A DNA stretch of 64,000 nucleotides from Sediminibacillus dalangtanensis (GCF_017792025.1 NZ_CP046956.1:1116001-1180000); one strand, 5' to 3'. Positions 41,554-51,194 are shown, counted from the first letter of the stretch. The notes: a model not told the origin generated them from the letters alone. A program made the numbers and translations.

Positions 41554-42678
41554 ATGAACGCTAATATAATCGCTGATAAGATGACACCGGCCAATGATCC
41601 TTGGGAAGCGTACTTGGATGTAAACCAGCACGGGGAAATGGTGTTGTCCAATGTGGAATTTACAACGACGACGTTATGCAATATGCGCTGTAATCATTGT
41701 GCAGTGGGATATGCCCTGCGGGATCGCGATCCGGAAGCACTTCCTATGGACCTGATTTTCCGGCGTTTGGATGAAATTCCGCATTTGCGGGCAATCAGCA
41801 TTACCGGCGGAGAGCCGATGATGTCCAAAAAATCTGTCAGGAATTATGTCCTGCCCCTGCTTCAATACGCCCATGCCCGCGGGGTGAGAACCCAGATTAA
41901 CTCGAACCTAACCCTGCCATACGGACGTTATGACGATATCATTCCTTATCTGGATGTTCTCCATATTTCCCATAACTGGGGGACGGAAGAGGAATTCGCA
42001 GAAACAGGGTTTGCTCGAATGGAACGAAAGCCGACGATGGAAAATCGCAAAAAGTACTTTGCGCGGATGGTTGAAAATGCCCAGCGCCTTTCTAAAGAAG
42101 GCGTCATGGTTTCCGCCGAAACTATGCTGAACGGCAGGACATTTCCCTACTTGGAAAAAATCCATGACCACATACAGGAAATGGGCTGTACACGGCACGA
42201 GATACATCCTATGTACCCTGTCGATTTTGCTGAAAATCTGGAAACATTGAGTTTGGAACAAATAAGAACGGCTATTCGCCGGCTGCTTGTACACCGGAAT
42301 GAAGACATTTGGATGCTGTTCGGAACGCTTCCGTTCTATCCATGCAGTTCTTCACCCGAAGAGTTGGAATTGCAGCAGCAGCTATATGCCGCCAGGAATG
42401 TTTCTGTCCGTAACGATCCAGATGGCCGCTCGAGGCTCAACGTCAGTATTTTTACCGGGGAAGTAACAGTTACTGACTTTGGCGATGAACCACCGCTTGG
42501 AAATATTCAAACCGTTCCTTTACAAGAGTCCTATCGACGCTGGATGGAGACGAAAACCGCCAAATCGTTGAACTGTCATTGTCCGGCAGTCAAGTGCTTA
42601 GGTCCGAATGTTTTGGTGAAGAATACGTACTACCCAGATACCGATTTCCAACAAAAACAAGCAAACATTAGCAGATGA
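41554..42678 (+). CDS. yfkAB: Radical SAM/CxCxxxxC protein YfkAB
   Basis: 374 residues. The radical-SAM cluster motif is CNMRCNHC, with SITGGEPMM next to it. Near the C-terminus CHCPAVKC gives the CxCxxxxC motif for which the family (B. subtilis YfkA+YfkB) is named, probably binding an auxiliary iron-sulfur cluster. The substrate is unknown. GAAAGGAAG precedes the ATG. A hairpin shared with the convergent small gene follows. Confidence 0.9.
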   Translation: MNANIIADKMTPANDPWEAYLDVNQHGEMVLSNVEFTTTTLCNMRCNHCAVGYALRDRDPEALPMDLIFRRLDEIPHLRAISITGGEPMMSKKSVRNYVLPLLQYAHARGVRTQINSNLTLPYGRYDDIIPYLDVLHISHNWGTEEEFAETGFARMERKPTMENRKKYFARMVENAQRLSKEGVMVSAETMLNGRTFPYLEKIHDHIQEMGCTRHEIHPMYPVDFAENLETLSLEQIRTAIRRLLVHRNEDIWMLFGTLPFYPCSSSPEELELQQQLYAARNVSVRNDPDGRSRLNVSIFTGEVTVTDFGDEPPLGNIQTVPLQESYRRWMETKTAKSLNCHCPAVKCLGPNVLVKNTYYPDTDFQQKQANISR

Positions 42679-42680
42679 GA

Positions 42681-42714
42681 TAGAAGAGCAGGAGCAAACG
42701 TTCCTGCTCTTCTA
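42681..42714. terminator. Convergent terminator-like hairpin
   Basis: TAGAAGAGCAGGA and TCCTGCTCTTCTA are perfectly complementary around an eight-base loop; T runs are short. Lies between yfkAB and the small minus-strand gene. Confidence 0.7.
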
Positions 42715-42728
42715 TTCATCTAGTGTAG

Positions 42729-42956
42729 CTAGTCACCGGGCTTTTCTAACCCGCGTTGGTGTTCTCCATTAACAGAGGCAGTTGCTCCGCGGTGTCCAGC
42801 TTCTTTGCGGAAGCCTTTCTCTGGTTTTCCGGCATTTTCGATGTTTCCAGTTGCTTGATAACCAGCCACTTCTTCTGTTGAAGTGGTACCATACAGTCCC
42901 ATGCCGCTTAGTTCGGCATTCGCTTCTTTTTCGGGATGACTTTCCTTGTCCGTCAT
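42729..42956 (-). CDS. Small hydrophilic protein of unknown function
   Basis: 75 residues with an excellent ribosome site (AAGGAGGTG, seven bases before the ATG at 42956). It is rich in Gly, Glu, Lys and Ala, has no Cys, no membrane segment and no signal peptide. Stretches such as GYQATGNIENAGKPEKGFR and KEAGHRGATASVNGEHQRG look disordered, like dehydration- or spore-related small proteins, but I recognise no family. The strong ribosome site makes a real gene likely. Confidence 0.68.
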   Translation of the reverse strand: MTDKESHPEKEANAELSGMGLYGTTSTEEVAGYQATGNIENAGKPEKGFRKEAGHRGATASVNGEHQRGLEKPGD

Positions 42957-43057
42957 ACCTTACACCTCCTTATAACGTAATGTAACCAAACGGAGCTTAT
43001 CCATTGCGATTAATTTTGCAAACAGTCGATTAGAAAAAAGAAAGGGGAGAGCATCAA

Positions 43058-43597
43058 ATGAATTTGAAAGGCGAAATGTTATTCTTAAGAGAATTAAAGC
43101 GAAAAGACTGGCTTGATGTTCATGCGTATGCGGCTTTACCGGAATCCAGCTCTTTTCAGCCATGGGGACCTAATACAGAGGAACAATCCCGACAGTATGT
43201 AAATCAATGCATGCAGGAAGCATGCGTGTCCCCGAGGCATCGATACGCGCTAGCTATTACTTTGTCCGGGACAGGTGAAATGGTTGGGTGTTGTGAACTA
43301 AAACTTCGCGATGTTGTCAATAAAACAGGGGAATTATCTTATATTGTGCATCCAAAGTATTGGGGGCGAGGAATCGCTTCGGAAGCATCGGATTTAATGG
43401 TTTCCTATGGTTTTTGCCAGTTGGGACTTCACCGCATTATTGCTACCTGTGATCCGAGAAACAAAGGTTCAAAAAGAGTATTGGAAAAGCTAGGGATGAA
43501 AAAGGAAGGGCTGTTGAGAGAGAACATTAAACCAGAGATGGAATGGCGTGATTCCTTGTTGTTTAGTATTTTAGACAGTGAATGGAAAAAATACTGA
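43058..43597 (+). CDS. GNAT N-acetyltransferase, RimJ/RimL type
   Basis: 179 residues with the RimJ/RimL layout: LRELKRKDWLDVHAYAALPE, IVHPKYWGRGIASEASDLMV (acetyl-CoA binding) and NKGSKRVLEKLGMKKEGLLR. It may acetylate a protein N-terminus or a small molecule; not decidable here. AAAGGGGAG precedes the ATG. Confidence 0.87.
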   Translation: MNLKGEMLFLRELKRKDWLDVHAYAALPESSSFQPWGPNTEEQSRQYVNQCMQEACVSPRHRYALAITLSGTGEMVGCCELKLRDVVNKTGELSYIVHPKYWGRGIASEASDLMVSYGFCQLGLHRIIATCDPRNKGSKRVLEKLGMKKEGLLRENIKPEMEWRDSLLFSILDSEWKKY

Positions 43598-43694
43598 GCT
43601 GTACGTCTCCAGACTGATATTGTATTCCAGCAATTTACAAGACCTTACCCCTCCCGTAAAATAAAAGCAATCAAGAGTATGGGAGGATGATGGG

Positions 43695-44678
43695 ATGGAG
43701 ACAATTCTTGAGGTCAATCAATTAAGGAAAACGTACAAAAAAAGAAAAACAAAAGAAGTTGTCCAAGCGGTCAATGGCATTTCGTTTAAAGTCAATCGCG
43801 GAGAAATATTGGGGCTGCTAGGGCCGAACGGAGCCGGAAAAACGACAACCATCAAAATGATATGCGGTCTATTGACACCGGATGATGGGGCGATTGTGAT
43901 TAACGGTGTGGACCAGCATAAAAAGCGACTGAAAGCTCTGCGCCACATCAGCGCTGTTTTGGAAGGAAACCGAAATCTGTACTGGAGACTTTCTGTGCTT
44001 GAGAATTTAGAGTATTTTGCGGGCAATCGCGGTTCATCCCGCAAAGAGGTCGCGGCTATCATTGATGATTTGCTGATCAAATTTAAGCTCAAGGAAAAAG
44101 AAAATGAACTGGTTAATCGGCTTTCTCGCGGCATGCAACAAAAGCTGGCAATTGCAGTTGCCATGTTGGCGGAAAGCGAAGTAATCCTCCTCGACGAACC
44201 GACACTCGGACTGGATGTGGAAACAGGTTATGAGGTCCGGGAAATATTAAAAGCGATTGTTCGTCAATATAACCGGACAATCATCATCAGCTCCCACGAT
44301 ATGGATGTTATTCAAGATATTTGTGAACGGACGGTTATTATCAATCAGGGAAACGTTGTCACCGATGACAGGGTGGAAAACCTCTTGAAACTGTTTGAGG
44401 TACGTTCTTACGCAGTCACACTTGGAAACCAGTTGGATGAACAACAAAAACAATTACTCACCGAAAAATTCCCATTTCACCTCTACACTGAAGATTCTCT
44501 TCAGTCAACCTTGGAAATCGACCTTGCAAAAAGCGATGAAATCTATGATTTGTTTGATATATTGAAGCTGGCTTCTACGCCTGTCGAAGCGATCGACCGT
44601 AAGTCGGTCAATTTTGAACAAATTTTCATGAAGATTGTAAAGGGGGAAACCAGCCATGCGCTTACTCAATCTTCTTAA
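43695..44678 (+). CDS. ABC-2 transporter ATP-binding protein
   Basis: 327 residues. Walker A GPNGAGKT (43-50), signature LSRGMQQKLA, Walker B VILLDEPTLGLD, and the switch His in IIISSHDMDVI. The 100-residue C-terminal extension is typical of NatA/DrrA-like exporters. It overlaps the permease gene by 23 bases, so the pair is one transport unit. Substrate unknown. Confidence 0.92.
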   Translation: METILEVNQLRKTYKKRKTKEVVQAVNGISFKVNRGEILGLLGPNGAGKTTTIKMICGLLTPDDGAIVINGVDQHKKRLKALRHISAVLEGNRNLYWRLSVLENLEYFAGNRGSSRKEVAAIIDDLLIKFKLKEKENELVNRLSRGMQQKLAIAVAMLAESEVILLDEPTLGLDVETGYEVREILKAIVRQYNRTIIISSHDMDVIQDICERTVIINQGNVVTDDRVENLLKLFEVRSYAVTLGNQLDEQQKQLLTEKFPFHLYTEDSLQSTLEIDLAKSDEIYDLFDILKLASTPVEAIDRKSVNFEQIFMKIVKGETSHALTQSS

Positions 44679-45429
44679 AGCCAATCTGCGTAAAGAATAC
44701 ATAGAACTAAAGCGTTATTTGCCCAACACCATCGCACTTTTGCTTACCTTCTATATCATTTTCCTAGGACTGTTTTTTGGCATACAGGTCATTGGAGATC
44801 CGTCCACACAGGCAGTTAACACTCAGTTTGTCATCGTCAATTATATTTTTTGGTACCTGACCATGGTAGTGGTCAACGACATTGGTTGGAAAATAACGAA
44901 TGAGGCGACACAGGGAACCCTGGAACAGCTGAGCATGTCACCAATGGGCATCTGGCGCATCATCACCGTCCGGCTGATCGCTTCCACTTTCCTTCATTTT
45001 GTCATCATGGTTGGATTGCTTTACCTTTCAATGGCAACTGCCGGAGAGTGGCTGAATCTGGATGTGCTAACCCTGCTGCCGATTTTCGTGTTGACCATCA
45101 TTAGTATGTTTGGTGTTGGTTTTATGATTGCAGGTCTTGCCATTATCTTGAAACAAGTGCAGGCGTTTCTGCAAATTCTCCAGTTCATTTTGGCTGGTTT
45201 GGTTTTCATTCCGCTTGCCACAGCACCATTTCTCGCATTTTTTCCAATCGTAAAAGGAGTTGAGCTAGTACGCCAGGTAATGATTGACGGAATCACACTG
45301 ACTCAAATTCCGAGTGGTGATTACCTCACTTTACTGTTTAATGCAGTGTTCTATTTTGGTCTTGGTCTTGGTGTCTTTGTCTATTGTGAGCGAATTGCGA
45401 GGGCCAAGGGTTTGCTTGCCCACTATTAA
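44656..45429 (+). CDS. ABC-2 type permease
   Basis: 257 residues with six membrane segments, partner of the ATPase that overlaps it. IVNYIFWYLTMVVVNDIGWK then ITNEATQGTLEQLSMSPMG is a typical ABC-2 first-half pattern. AAAGGGGG lies nine bases upstream of the ATG, inside the ATPase gene. Confidence 0.9.
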   Translation: MRLLNLLKANLRKEYIELKRYLPNTIALLLTFYIIFLGLFFGIQVIGDPSTQAVNTQFVIVNYIFWYLTMVVVNDIGWKITNEATQGTLEQLSMSPMGIWRIITVRLIASTFLHFVIMVGLLYLSMATAGEWLNLDVLTLLPIFVLTIISMFGVGFMIAGLAIILKQVQAFLQILQFILAGLVFIPLATAPFLAFFPIVKGVELVRQVMIDGITLTQIPSGDYLTLLFNAVFYFGLGLGVFVYCERIARAKGLLAHY

Positions 45430-45503
45430 GGCGGAGACTTGAAGTTTTGCAGAACAAAGACAATATACAAAATGACTGTCGTTAAAAGGAGAAACGATCT
45501 ATC

Positions 45504-46343
45504 ATGGATACCCAACAATTGACCAATCGATTAAAGCAGCTAAAAAAGAATAAAGATGCTTGCATTTCAGGAGAAGAACTTGATTTGTTAACAAAAGAAA
45601 TGCTTTGCCACATAGGAGTTACCGATCCGATTCTTCGTGATGAACTGATTTATCCTGTGTTCAGCCAACTAATCATGAACGGTGATTATACGAAAGAGCA
45701 GTTGGCAGTCCTATTAGTGGTATGTCTTGATGAGAGTCATTTATTTTATAAAGTCGGCGGGACAAAAGACGACTCGGTTTTTACCAGGTCGTTTTCTTCC
45801 CTGATCATCGCTGTTCTGTTACATAAAAATTTGCAAACTGGCTTTCTTAATGCAAAACAACTGCTGACGGTAAAGCAAGCTTTGCTGACATATTTGAAGG
45901 AAGAAAAGGACATCAGAGGCCTGGTGGAAGATAAAGGGTGGGCTCATAGTATTGCCCATGCAGCAGACGCCATCGGTGAACTGGTCCAACAGCCTGGCAT
46001 CGAATCCTGTTATCAGGAGATATACCAAGCAGTTGTTCGGGTGATGGGTTTTTCGAGCGGTTTTTATGGTTTAGAAGAGGATGAGCGGATGGCATTGCCG
46101 GTTACAGCAATGCTGGAACGGGGTTTCAGCGAGGAATCTGTACTCCAGGAAATCACCTTTGTTACAGAAGAGCTGGAGGCTAACTTTGCTGTTGGGAGCC
46201 AACAGCTATTTATCCACCGGGCAAATATAAAGCAATTTTTAAGAAGTTTGTATTTTCGCCTAGTCTACAAGCGAAGTCACTCAAACTTACAAGAAGATAT
46301 AAGGAGGGCGATTATTCAAATAAGCCGGCCATACTATAGTTGA
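45504..46343 (+). CDS. DUF2785 protein
   Basis: 279 residues, mainly helical, without signal or membrane segment. VEDKGWAHSIAHAADAIGEL and RSFSSLIIAVLLHKN are the conserved blocks of DUF2785, whose function is unknown. AAAAGGAG precedes the ATG. It follows the ABC pair by 74 bp and may belong to the same transcript. Confidence 0.85.
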   Translation: MDTQQLTNRLKQLKKNKDACISGEELDLLTKEMLCHIGVTDPILRDELIYPVFSQLIMNGDYTKEQLAVLLVVCLDESHLFYKVGGTKDDSVFTRSFSSLIIAVLLHKNLQTGFLNAKQLLTVKQALLTYLKEEKDIRGLVEDKGWAHSIAHAADAIGELVQQPGIESCYQEIYQAVVRVMGFSSGFYGLEEDERMALPVTAMLERGFSEESVLQEITFVTEELEANFAVGSQQLFIHRANIKQFLRSLYFRLVYKRSHSNLQEDIRRAIIQISRPYYS

Positions 46344-46502
46344 TGTACATCTTACCTTCGTGGGGAGCAAGCATGGACAGTTGCGCAGCACTCAAGACTT
46401 CGGAACAGGAATAAAAACCAGACAAGAGATGATGCATGCGAAATGAAAAAGATTAGAAAGGTCATCACCAATCAATCATAGAGTAATAGGGGAGGAGAAA
46501 GA

Positions 46503-47036
46503 ATGGATATTTCAACCGTTATGAATGAAAAAGAAGACTTGGAGGGACTGGCAGCTGTCTATTGTCGTGTCCATCATCCTGACAATCCGGAACACCATCT
46601 TGAGAGAATGAAAGAAAGGATTCAAAAACACGCTGCATATCCAGGATTTAAGGCAATGAAGGCGGTAAATGAGACCGGCGCGCCAGTTGGCATGGCTTAT
46701 GGATATACGTCGATGCCTGGACAATTCTATCGCAGCAAAATCGAAGCTTTTTTGGACGAGAAAGAAAGGCGTGCATGGCTGGATGACTGTTTTGAATTTG
46801 TTGAGCTTGCTGTTGATCCTGCTTTTCAAAGAATGCGAATGGGCAGCAAGCTCCATGATGCTCTACTTAAAGAGTCGCATCATGCTGTTTCGGTATTGAC
46901 GACACAGGTCGATAATCGTGCCGCAAAAAGTCTTTATGAGGCCAAAGGATGGGTAGTGATCAAATCTGCAATCCGTCCGATGGAAACCGGCCCGTTGCTA
47001 ACGTTGATGGGTAACAGTCAGTTATCCAGATTCTGA
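46503..47036 (+). CDS. GNAT N-acetyltransferase
   Basis: 177 residues. FVELAVDPAFQRMRMGSKLH DALL is the acetyl-CoA loop, and VDNRAAKSLYEAKGWVVI the C-terminal motif. GGGGAGG lies ten bases before the ATG. The substrate is unknown. It stands between DUF2785 and a nucleotidyltransferase gene on the same strand. Confidence 0.85.
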   Translation: MDISTVMNEKEDLEGLAAVYCRVHHPDNPEHHLERMKERIQKHAAYPGFKAMKAVNETGAPVGMAYGYTSMPGQFYRSKIEAFLDEKERRAWLDDCFEFVELAVDPAFQRMRMGSKLHDALLKESHHAVSVLTTQVDNRAAKSLYEAKGWVVIKSAIRPMETGPLLTLMGNSQLSRF

Positions 47037-47140
47037 TTTTTCTGATCGGAACGAGTATCCGCTGAAATTAAACCTTGTCATCCCCTTTGCTACGTAATAT
47101 AATGACGTAATATTTACTTTTAAAAAGGGAGGAAGGAAGT

Positions 47141-47929
47141 GTGATACAAGAGGAGGCGCTAGAGAAAATTACTGCAAGCCTGCAAACGGATCCGCTAGTT
47201 CGGGCAGTGTTTGTCAAGGGCTCGATAGGACGCGGGGAGCATGATGAGAACTCGGACATTGATCTTTATTGTCTTGTGGAAGAATCGGACAAGCAATCAT
47301 TCTTGGAGCGTCGTCTCCTTCATTTGCAGGCCTATGGATCCTTATTGTTTTACGATGATATATTTATCATTGCTCCACAAATTATTGCCGTGTATGAAGA
47401 TTTACTGCACGTGGATTTGTTCACGGTTACAGAAGAGACTTATATCGATAAGGATTATTTCCGGGTAAAGTATGATCCGGAACGGCTGATGGATAAATAT
47501 GTAGCAAGGCAGCATTTAACTTTGTCGCAGGAAGAATTTTTAGATGATGTAACCGATGTTGCTTGGTTTTTGCTGCAGTACCGTAAAACCGCTTTGCGTG
47601 GAAATGATTTGTGGGCTGCAGGAGTTTTACACCATGTTGCAGTCCATCTTACCAGGGTACTGCTGCATTGCTATTCGCCAACCCGGGCCCAGTTGGGATT
47701 GAAAGCAGTGGAAGACTCGCTTCCCGTAGAAATGAAGGCGGAAGTGCGAACCATCCTTCAATACATTACACCGGATTTGCATTCACAAGCAGCTGCTCAT
47801 GTTGTCCGGCTTTTGCAGGAACATAAACAATGGCTGTTACCACAAATGGCTTCTGCTCCTTATGTGAAGCGTTTGTTGACGACAATGATAGCCGCGGAAA
47901 CGTGGGAATATCAACCTACTAAGCTGTAA
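47141..47929 (+). CDS. Nucleotidyltransferase-fold protein
   Basis: 262 residues from a GTG start (GGAGGAAGG upstream). FVKGSIGRGEHDENSDIDLY gives the GS...DxD nucleotidyltransferase motif (Gly27-Ser28, Asp39, Asp41). The rest is helical, as in DUF4037/AadA-like proteins. It may adenylylate a small molecule. It is followed after 13 bp by a RimL-type acetyltransferase, suggesting co-transcription. Confidence 0.8.
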   Translation: MIQEEALEKITASLQTDPLVRAVFVKGSIGRGEHDENSDIDLYCLVEESDKQSFLERRLLHLQAYGSLLFYDDIFIIAPQIIAVYEDLLHVDLFTVTEETYIDKDYFRVKYDPERLMDKYVARQHLTLSQEEFLDDVTDVAWFLLQYRKTALRGNDLWAAGVLHHVAVHLTRVLLHCYSPTRAQLGLKAVEDSLPVEMKAEVRTILQYITPDLHSQAAAHVVRLLQEHKQWLLPQMASAPYVKRLLTTMIAAETWEYQPTKL

Positions 47930-47942
47930 AGGGGGCAAAAAA

Positions 47943-48488
47943 ATGTTTACTTATCCACTTGACGAACAGTCCTATTTGAAAATGTTGGAACCAGGTGATG
48001 CGGCTGAATTATTTTTGCTAACCTGGAATTCGATGGATCGTTTGAAGAAATGGCTTCCTTTAATCGGAAGTAACAGGAGACAAGAAGACACCGAAGCTTT
48101 TATCAAATCTTCCCTTATACAATTGAGCGAAAACAATGGGTTTCAGGCAGGCATTTGGCATCAAGATAAAATAGCCGGTGTTATCGGCTTTCATTACGTT
48201 AATTGGTATAACCGCACAACAAGTATCGGTTATTGGATCGGTGATGGTTTCGAGGGAAAAGGGTTGATGACCAAAGCCTGCAGGGCGATGGTTCAACAAG
48301 CATTTGAAAACTGGCAGCTAAACCGGGTGGAAATCAGGGCAGCAGAGGAAAATGTGAAAAGCAGATCCATTCCGGAAAAGCTGGGTTTTACGCAAGAAGG
48401 AAAAATTCGGCAGGCCGAATTATTACAGGGAGAGTACGTCGACCATGTTGTTTACGGATTGCTAGCAGAAGAATGGCAGAAACAGTAA
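47943..48488 (+). CDS. RimL-type N-acetyltransferase
   Basis: 181 residues, close in layout to ribosomal-protein-serine acetyltransferases: LTWNSMDRLKKWLP, TSIGYWIGDGFEGKGLMTKA and NVKSRSIPEKLGFTQEGKIR. AAAGGGGG precedes the ATG. Acetylation target unknown. Confidence 0.87.
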   Translation: MFTYPLDEQSYLKMLEPGDAAELFLLTWNSMDRLKKWLPLIGSNRRQEDTEAFIKSSLIQLSENNGFQAGIWHQDKIAGVIGFHYVNWYNRTTSIGYWIGDGFEGKGLMTKACRAMVQQAFENWQLNRVEIRAAEENVKSRSIPEKLGFTQEGKIRQAELLQGEYVDHVVYGLLAEEWQKQ

Positions 48489-48675
48489 CGATAAAACAGT
48501 TGATTCATTAAATTTTTCTTATCTAAACGAACATCGTGACCATCTAATAAAAGCAGCATAGACTGGTATTGCAAGCAATTCTTGTCCTTAACGAGAGACA
48601 CATATCTTTTCAAATTGGGCCATTTCTTATAAAATGCTATAGGACTTGTATTCTTGCAGGGAGAGGAGGATGTGT

Positions 48676-49233
48676 ATGGATAATTTCAATGATTCCATTC
48701 AATCCTTGATAGAAGGGGCAGGATGGTTGGCCCCCGCACTATTTATTCTTATTCATTTGATTAGGCCCTTTTTGTTTTTACCGGTGATTGTCGTATGTAT
48801 CGCCGGAGGTGTATTGTTTGGATTTGTAGAAGGAGCGGTATTGTCCTTTATTGGGTTATCGCTGATGAGTCTCATTTTTTATAAATTGGTCAGTAGATTT
48901 CCGCGTTTTCGGGAAGGAGTAGCCCGCCTGAAAACCAAGTTTTTGCATGATCGAACGATTACGGTCAGTCAGGTGATGGTTCTTCGTGTCATGCCGTTTG
49001 TGCATTTTCATTTATTGTCGTTGTACTTGATGGAAATGACCAACGGTTTTAAAAGTTATATGTACTACTCTGCTTTAGGAGTTATTTTACCGGCCGTTTT
49101 ATACACTGCTTTTGGCGAGGCGATTACGGAGTTTTCATGGTATGTAGTCAGTTTATTCATGCTTTTATTAGCTGCTGTTTATGCGCTTTTAGGAAGAATT
49201 CATCAAATGAATATAGAAGGCAGTAACAGTTAA
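48676..49233 (+). CDS. TVP38/TMEM64-like (VTT domain) membrane protein
   Basis: 185 residues from the ATG at 48676 (GAGAGGAGG upstream). The VTT/SNARE-associated domain is recognisable from IRPFLFLPVIVVCIAGGVLF G and VLRVMPFVHFHLLSLYLMEM. About five membrane segments. DedA-related proteins of this kind may move phospholipids between leaflets; this is family inference. Confidence 0.82.
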   Translation: MDNFNDSIQSLIEGAGWLAPALFILIHLIRPFLFLPVIVVCIAGGVLFGFVEGAVLSFIGLSLMSLIFYKLVSRFPRFREGVARLKTKFLHDRTITVSQVMVLRVMPFVHFHLLSLYLMEMTNGFKSYMYYSALGVILPAVLYTAFGEAITEFSWYVVSLFMLLLAAVYALLGRIHQMNIEGSNS

Positions 49234-49260
49234 TCGCCCCTGGTTTACCGGCCAGAAAGT

Positions 49261-49307
49261 AAGGGGCTGTCCGTCAGTTCTTTGGACTAATGGGCAGCCC
49301 TTTTTTT
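49261..49307 (+). terminator. Terminator of the VTT protein gene
   Basis: AAGGGGCTGTCC pairs with GGGCAGCCC TT and is followed by seven T. Confidence 0.88.
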
Positions 49308-49386
49308 GATGATGAGAAAACCACGGGACAGCAAACCTGAAAAAACAAATTTTTTCTGATTATCCGGATGCAGTTAGTGAATAGGA

Positions 49387-49428
49387 GGGTCAGTCCCTCT
49401 GTGAACTCATTCACAGAGGGACTGACCC
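49387..49428. repeat. Perfect 19-bp hairpin, REP-like
   Basis: GGGTCAGTCCCTCTGTGAA, loop CTCA, and the exact reverse complement of the first arm. There is no T run, so it is not an ordinary terminator. Similar GGGTCAGTCCCTC hairpins occur, as I recall, as dispersed elements in other bacilli; here it lies just upstream of the aldehyde dehydrogenase gene. Confidence 0.85.
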
Positions 49429-49523
49429 CAAAAAACGCTGGATAAAAAAGGTGAATGACAAAGAAAATGTTGTGAATACTAGAAGTATTATTTGGATGTT
49501 AATGGGAAGGAAGTGTATACAGA

Positions 49524-51002
49524 ATGACTGATAAACAGATTGTCATTGATGCAATTATTAATGGGGAAAAGTTTAAAGCTGAAAAACAGGCACCCCGGGA
49601 AAACCCGGCGAGACCGGATGAAGTCGTCGGATATGCCCCCATCAATACACGAGAGGACACCGTCCGAGCAATTGATGCCGCCCATGATGCTTTTCCATCC
49701 TGGGCAGAGTCCGACATGCAAGACAGAATTAAGCGGATGCGGACAGCAATTCAGAACATTAAAGATCGTACACCCGAGATAGCTGAATTGCTGAGCCGCG
49801 AGCATGGCAAGCCATTATATGATTCAAAAGGTGAAATAGGGGTTTCCTTGGCATGGATGGAGTTTGCCTGCGATAATGTGGCAGAAGTCTTGGAAAACGA
49901 AGTCCAACAACATGATGGTGGAAAAACAATCATCGCCAAAGATGCGATCGGTGTTGTCTCCGCCATATCACCATGGAACTATCCGATATCCCTTTCCACC
50001 ATAAAAATCGCTCCCGCTTTGCTGGCAGGTAACACCATGGTCTTGAAACCTAGCCCACTGGCTCCGCTAGCCGTTAGTGTGGTAACCGAAATCATTGCAG
50101 ATGCTTTTCCGCCAGGGGTGCTGAATTTAGTACATGGTGAGGCGGATGTCGGTGTGGAACTTACTTCCAATCCTAAAGTTGCCAAGATAGCCTTTACTGG
50201 CGGCACGGAAACGGCGAAGCATATTATGAAAGCTGCTGCTGAGACAATCAAGCACATGACCTTGGAATTGGGAGGGAATGATGCCGCGATTGTTCTGAAG
50301 GATTTTGATGTAAATGATGAAAAAGCCATGCGCCGTCTTGTCATATCCAACTTTCTTACCGCTGGGCAAATATGCATGATTGCCAAGCGCGTGTATGTTG
50401 ACCGGTCCATCTATGAACAATTTGTCGAGAAATATATTGAAGCAGCCAATAAATGGATACGGGTGGGGGACCCATTTGGTAAAGATACGACTATCGGCTC
50501 GGTGAATAATAAAAAGCAGATGGAGTTTGTTCAAAGTCTGGTGGATGATGCCAAAGACAAAGGCGCCAAAGTAGTAAAGCTTGGCAAAATTCTCGATCAG
50601 GATTTGTACGAAAAAGGGTACTTTATGCAGCCTACTGTAGTACTGGGTGCCGGATATGATGATCCAATCGTGGTAGAAGAGCAATTTGGCCCTACTGTAC
50701 CTATACTGCCATTTGATGATGATCAGCATGCAATCAATTTGGCGAACGATAGTATTTTTGGCCTGACCAGCTCGGTTTGGGGAGAAGAAGAGCATGCCGT
50801 GAAAGTTGCCAAACATATTCAAGCAGGAACGACGATGATCAATACAGCAGCAGTCCAGGGGCTCGATGTCCGTTTTCCATTTGGCGGTGTAAAACAGTCT
50901 GGCATGGGACGTGAATATGGAAAAGAAGGGATTCTTGCCTACACCGATACACATGTCATAAACATACCCGATGAACGCGATCTTCCATATATTCCCGAAT
51001 AA
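49524..51002 (+). CDS. NAD(P)-dependent aldehyde dehydrogenase
   Basis: 492 residues, full length for the ALDH family. Asn152 in SPWNYP, Glu248 in LELGGND and the nucleophile Cys284 in GQICM form the active site. The closeness to the succinate-semialdehyde/benzaldehyde dehydrogenase branch is suggested by overall layout, but the aldehyde cannot be read off. It ends 12 bp before sspH and probably shares its transcript. Confidence 0.92.
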   Translation: MTDKQIVIDAIINGEKFKAEKQAPRENPARPDEVVGYAPINTREDTVRAIDAAHDAFPSWAESDMQDRIKRMRTAIQNIKDRTPEIAELLSREHGKPLYDSKGEIGVSLAWMEFACDNVAEVLENEVQQHDGGKTIIAKDAIGVVSAISPWNYPISLSTIKIAPALLAGNTMVLKPSPLAPLAVSVVTEIIADAFPPGVLNLVHGEADVGVELTSNPKVAKIAFTGGTETAKHIMKAAAETIKHMTLELGGNDAAIVLKDFDVNDEKAMRRLVISNFLTAGQICMIAKRVYVDRSIYEQFVEKYIEAANKWIRVGDPFGKDTTIGSVNNKKQMEFVQSLVDDAKDKGAKVVKLGKILDQDLYEKGYFMQPTVVLGAGYDDPIVVEEQFGPTVPILPFDDDQHAINLANDSIFGLTSSVWGEEEHAVKVAKHIQAGTTMINTAAVQGLDVRFPFGGVKQSGMGREYGKEGILAYTDTHVINIPDERDLPYIPE

Positions 51003-51014
51003 GGAGGAAAAGTG

Positions 51015-51194
51015 ATGGAAAGCCAACGTGCAAAAGCGATCAGACAGTCACAAGATTTAATCAAGGTTACCTATCAGGGAAATCCTGTTTACATTCAAGA
51101 AATCGACGAACAGAACGGAACCGCACAGGTATATGTCCTGGAGGATCCATCACGTCAGCAAAACGTAGCAATTGAACAGCTCCAGGAAAGCTAG
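51015..51194 (+). CDS. sspH: Small acid-soluble spore protein H
   Basis: 59 residues from the ATG at 51015 (AAGGAGG seven bases upstream; a GTG just before it is less likely). QRAKAIRQSQDLIKVTYQGN PVYIQ followed by VYVLEDPSRQQNVAIEQLQ matches the SspH family of minor forespore proteins. The gene lies right behind an aldehyde dehydrogenase and is followed by a strong terminator. Confidence 0.9.
   Translation: MESQRAKAIRQSQDLIKVTYQGNPVYIQEIDEQNGTAQVYVLEDPSRQQNVAIEQLQES

Noticed and set aside
50127..51026. 299-codon minus-strand frame
   Set aside because: Antisense to the aldehyde dehydrogenase, whose active-site motifs are intact on the plus strand.
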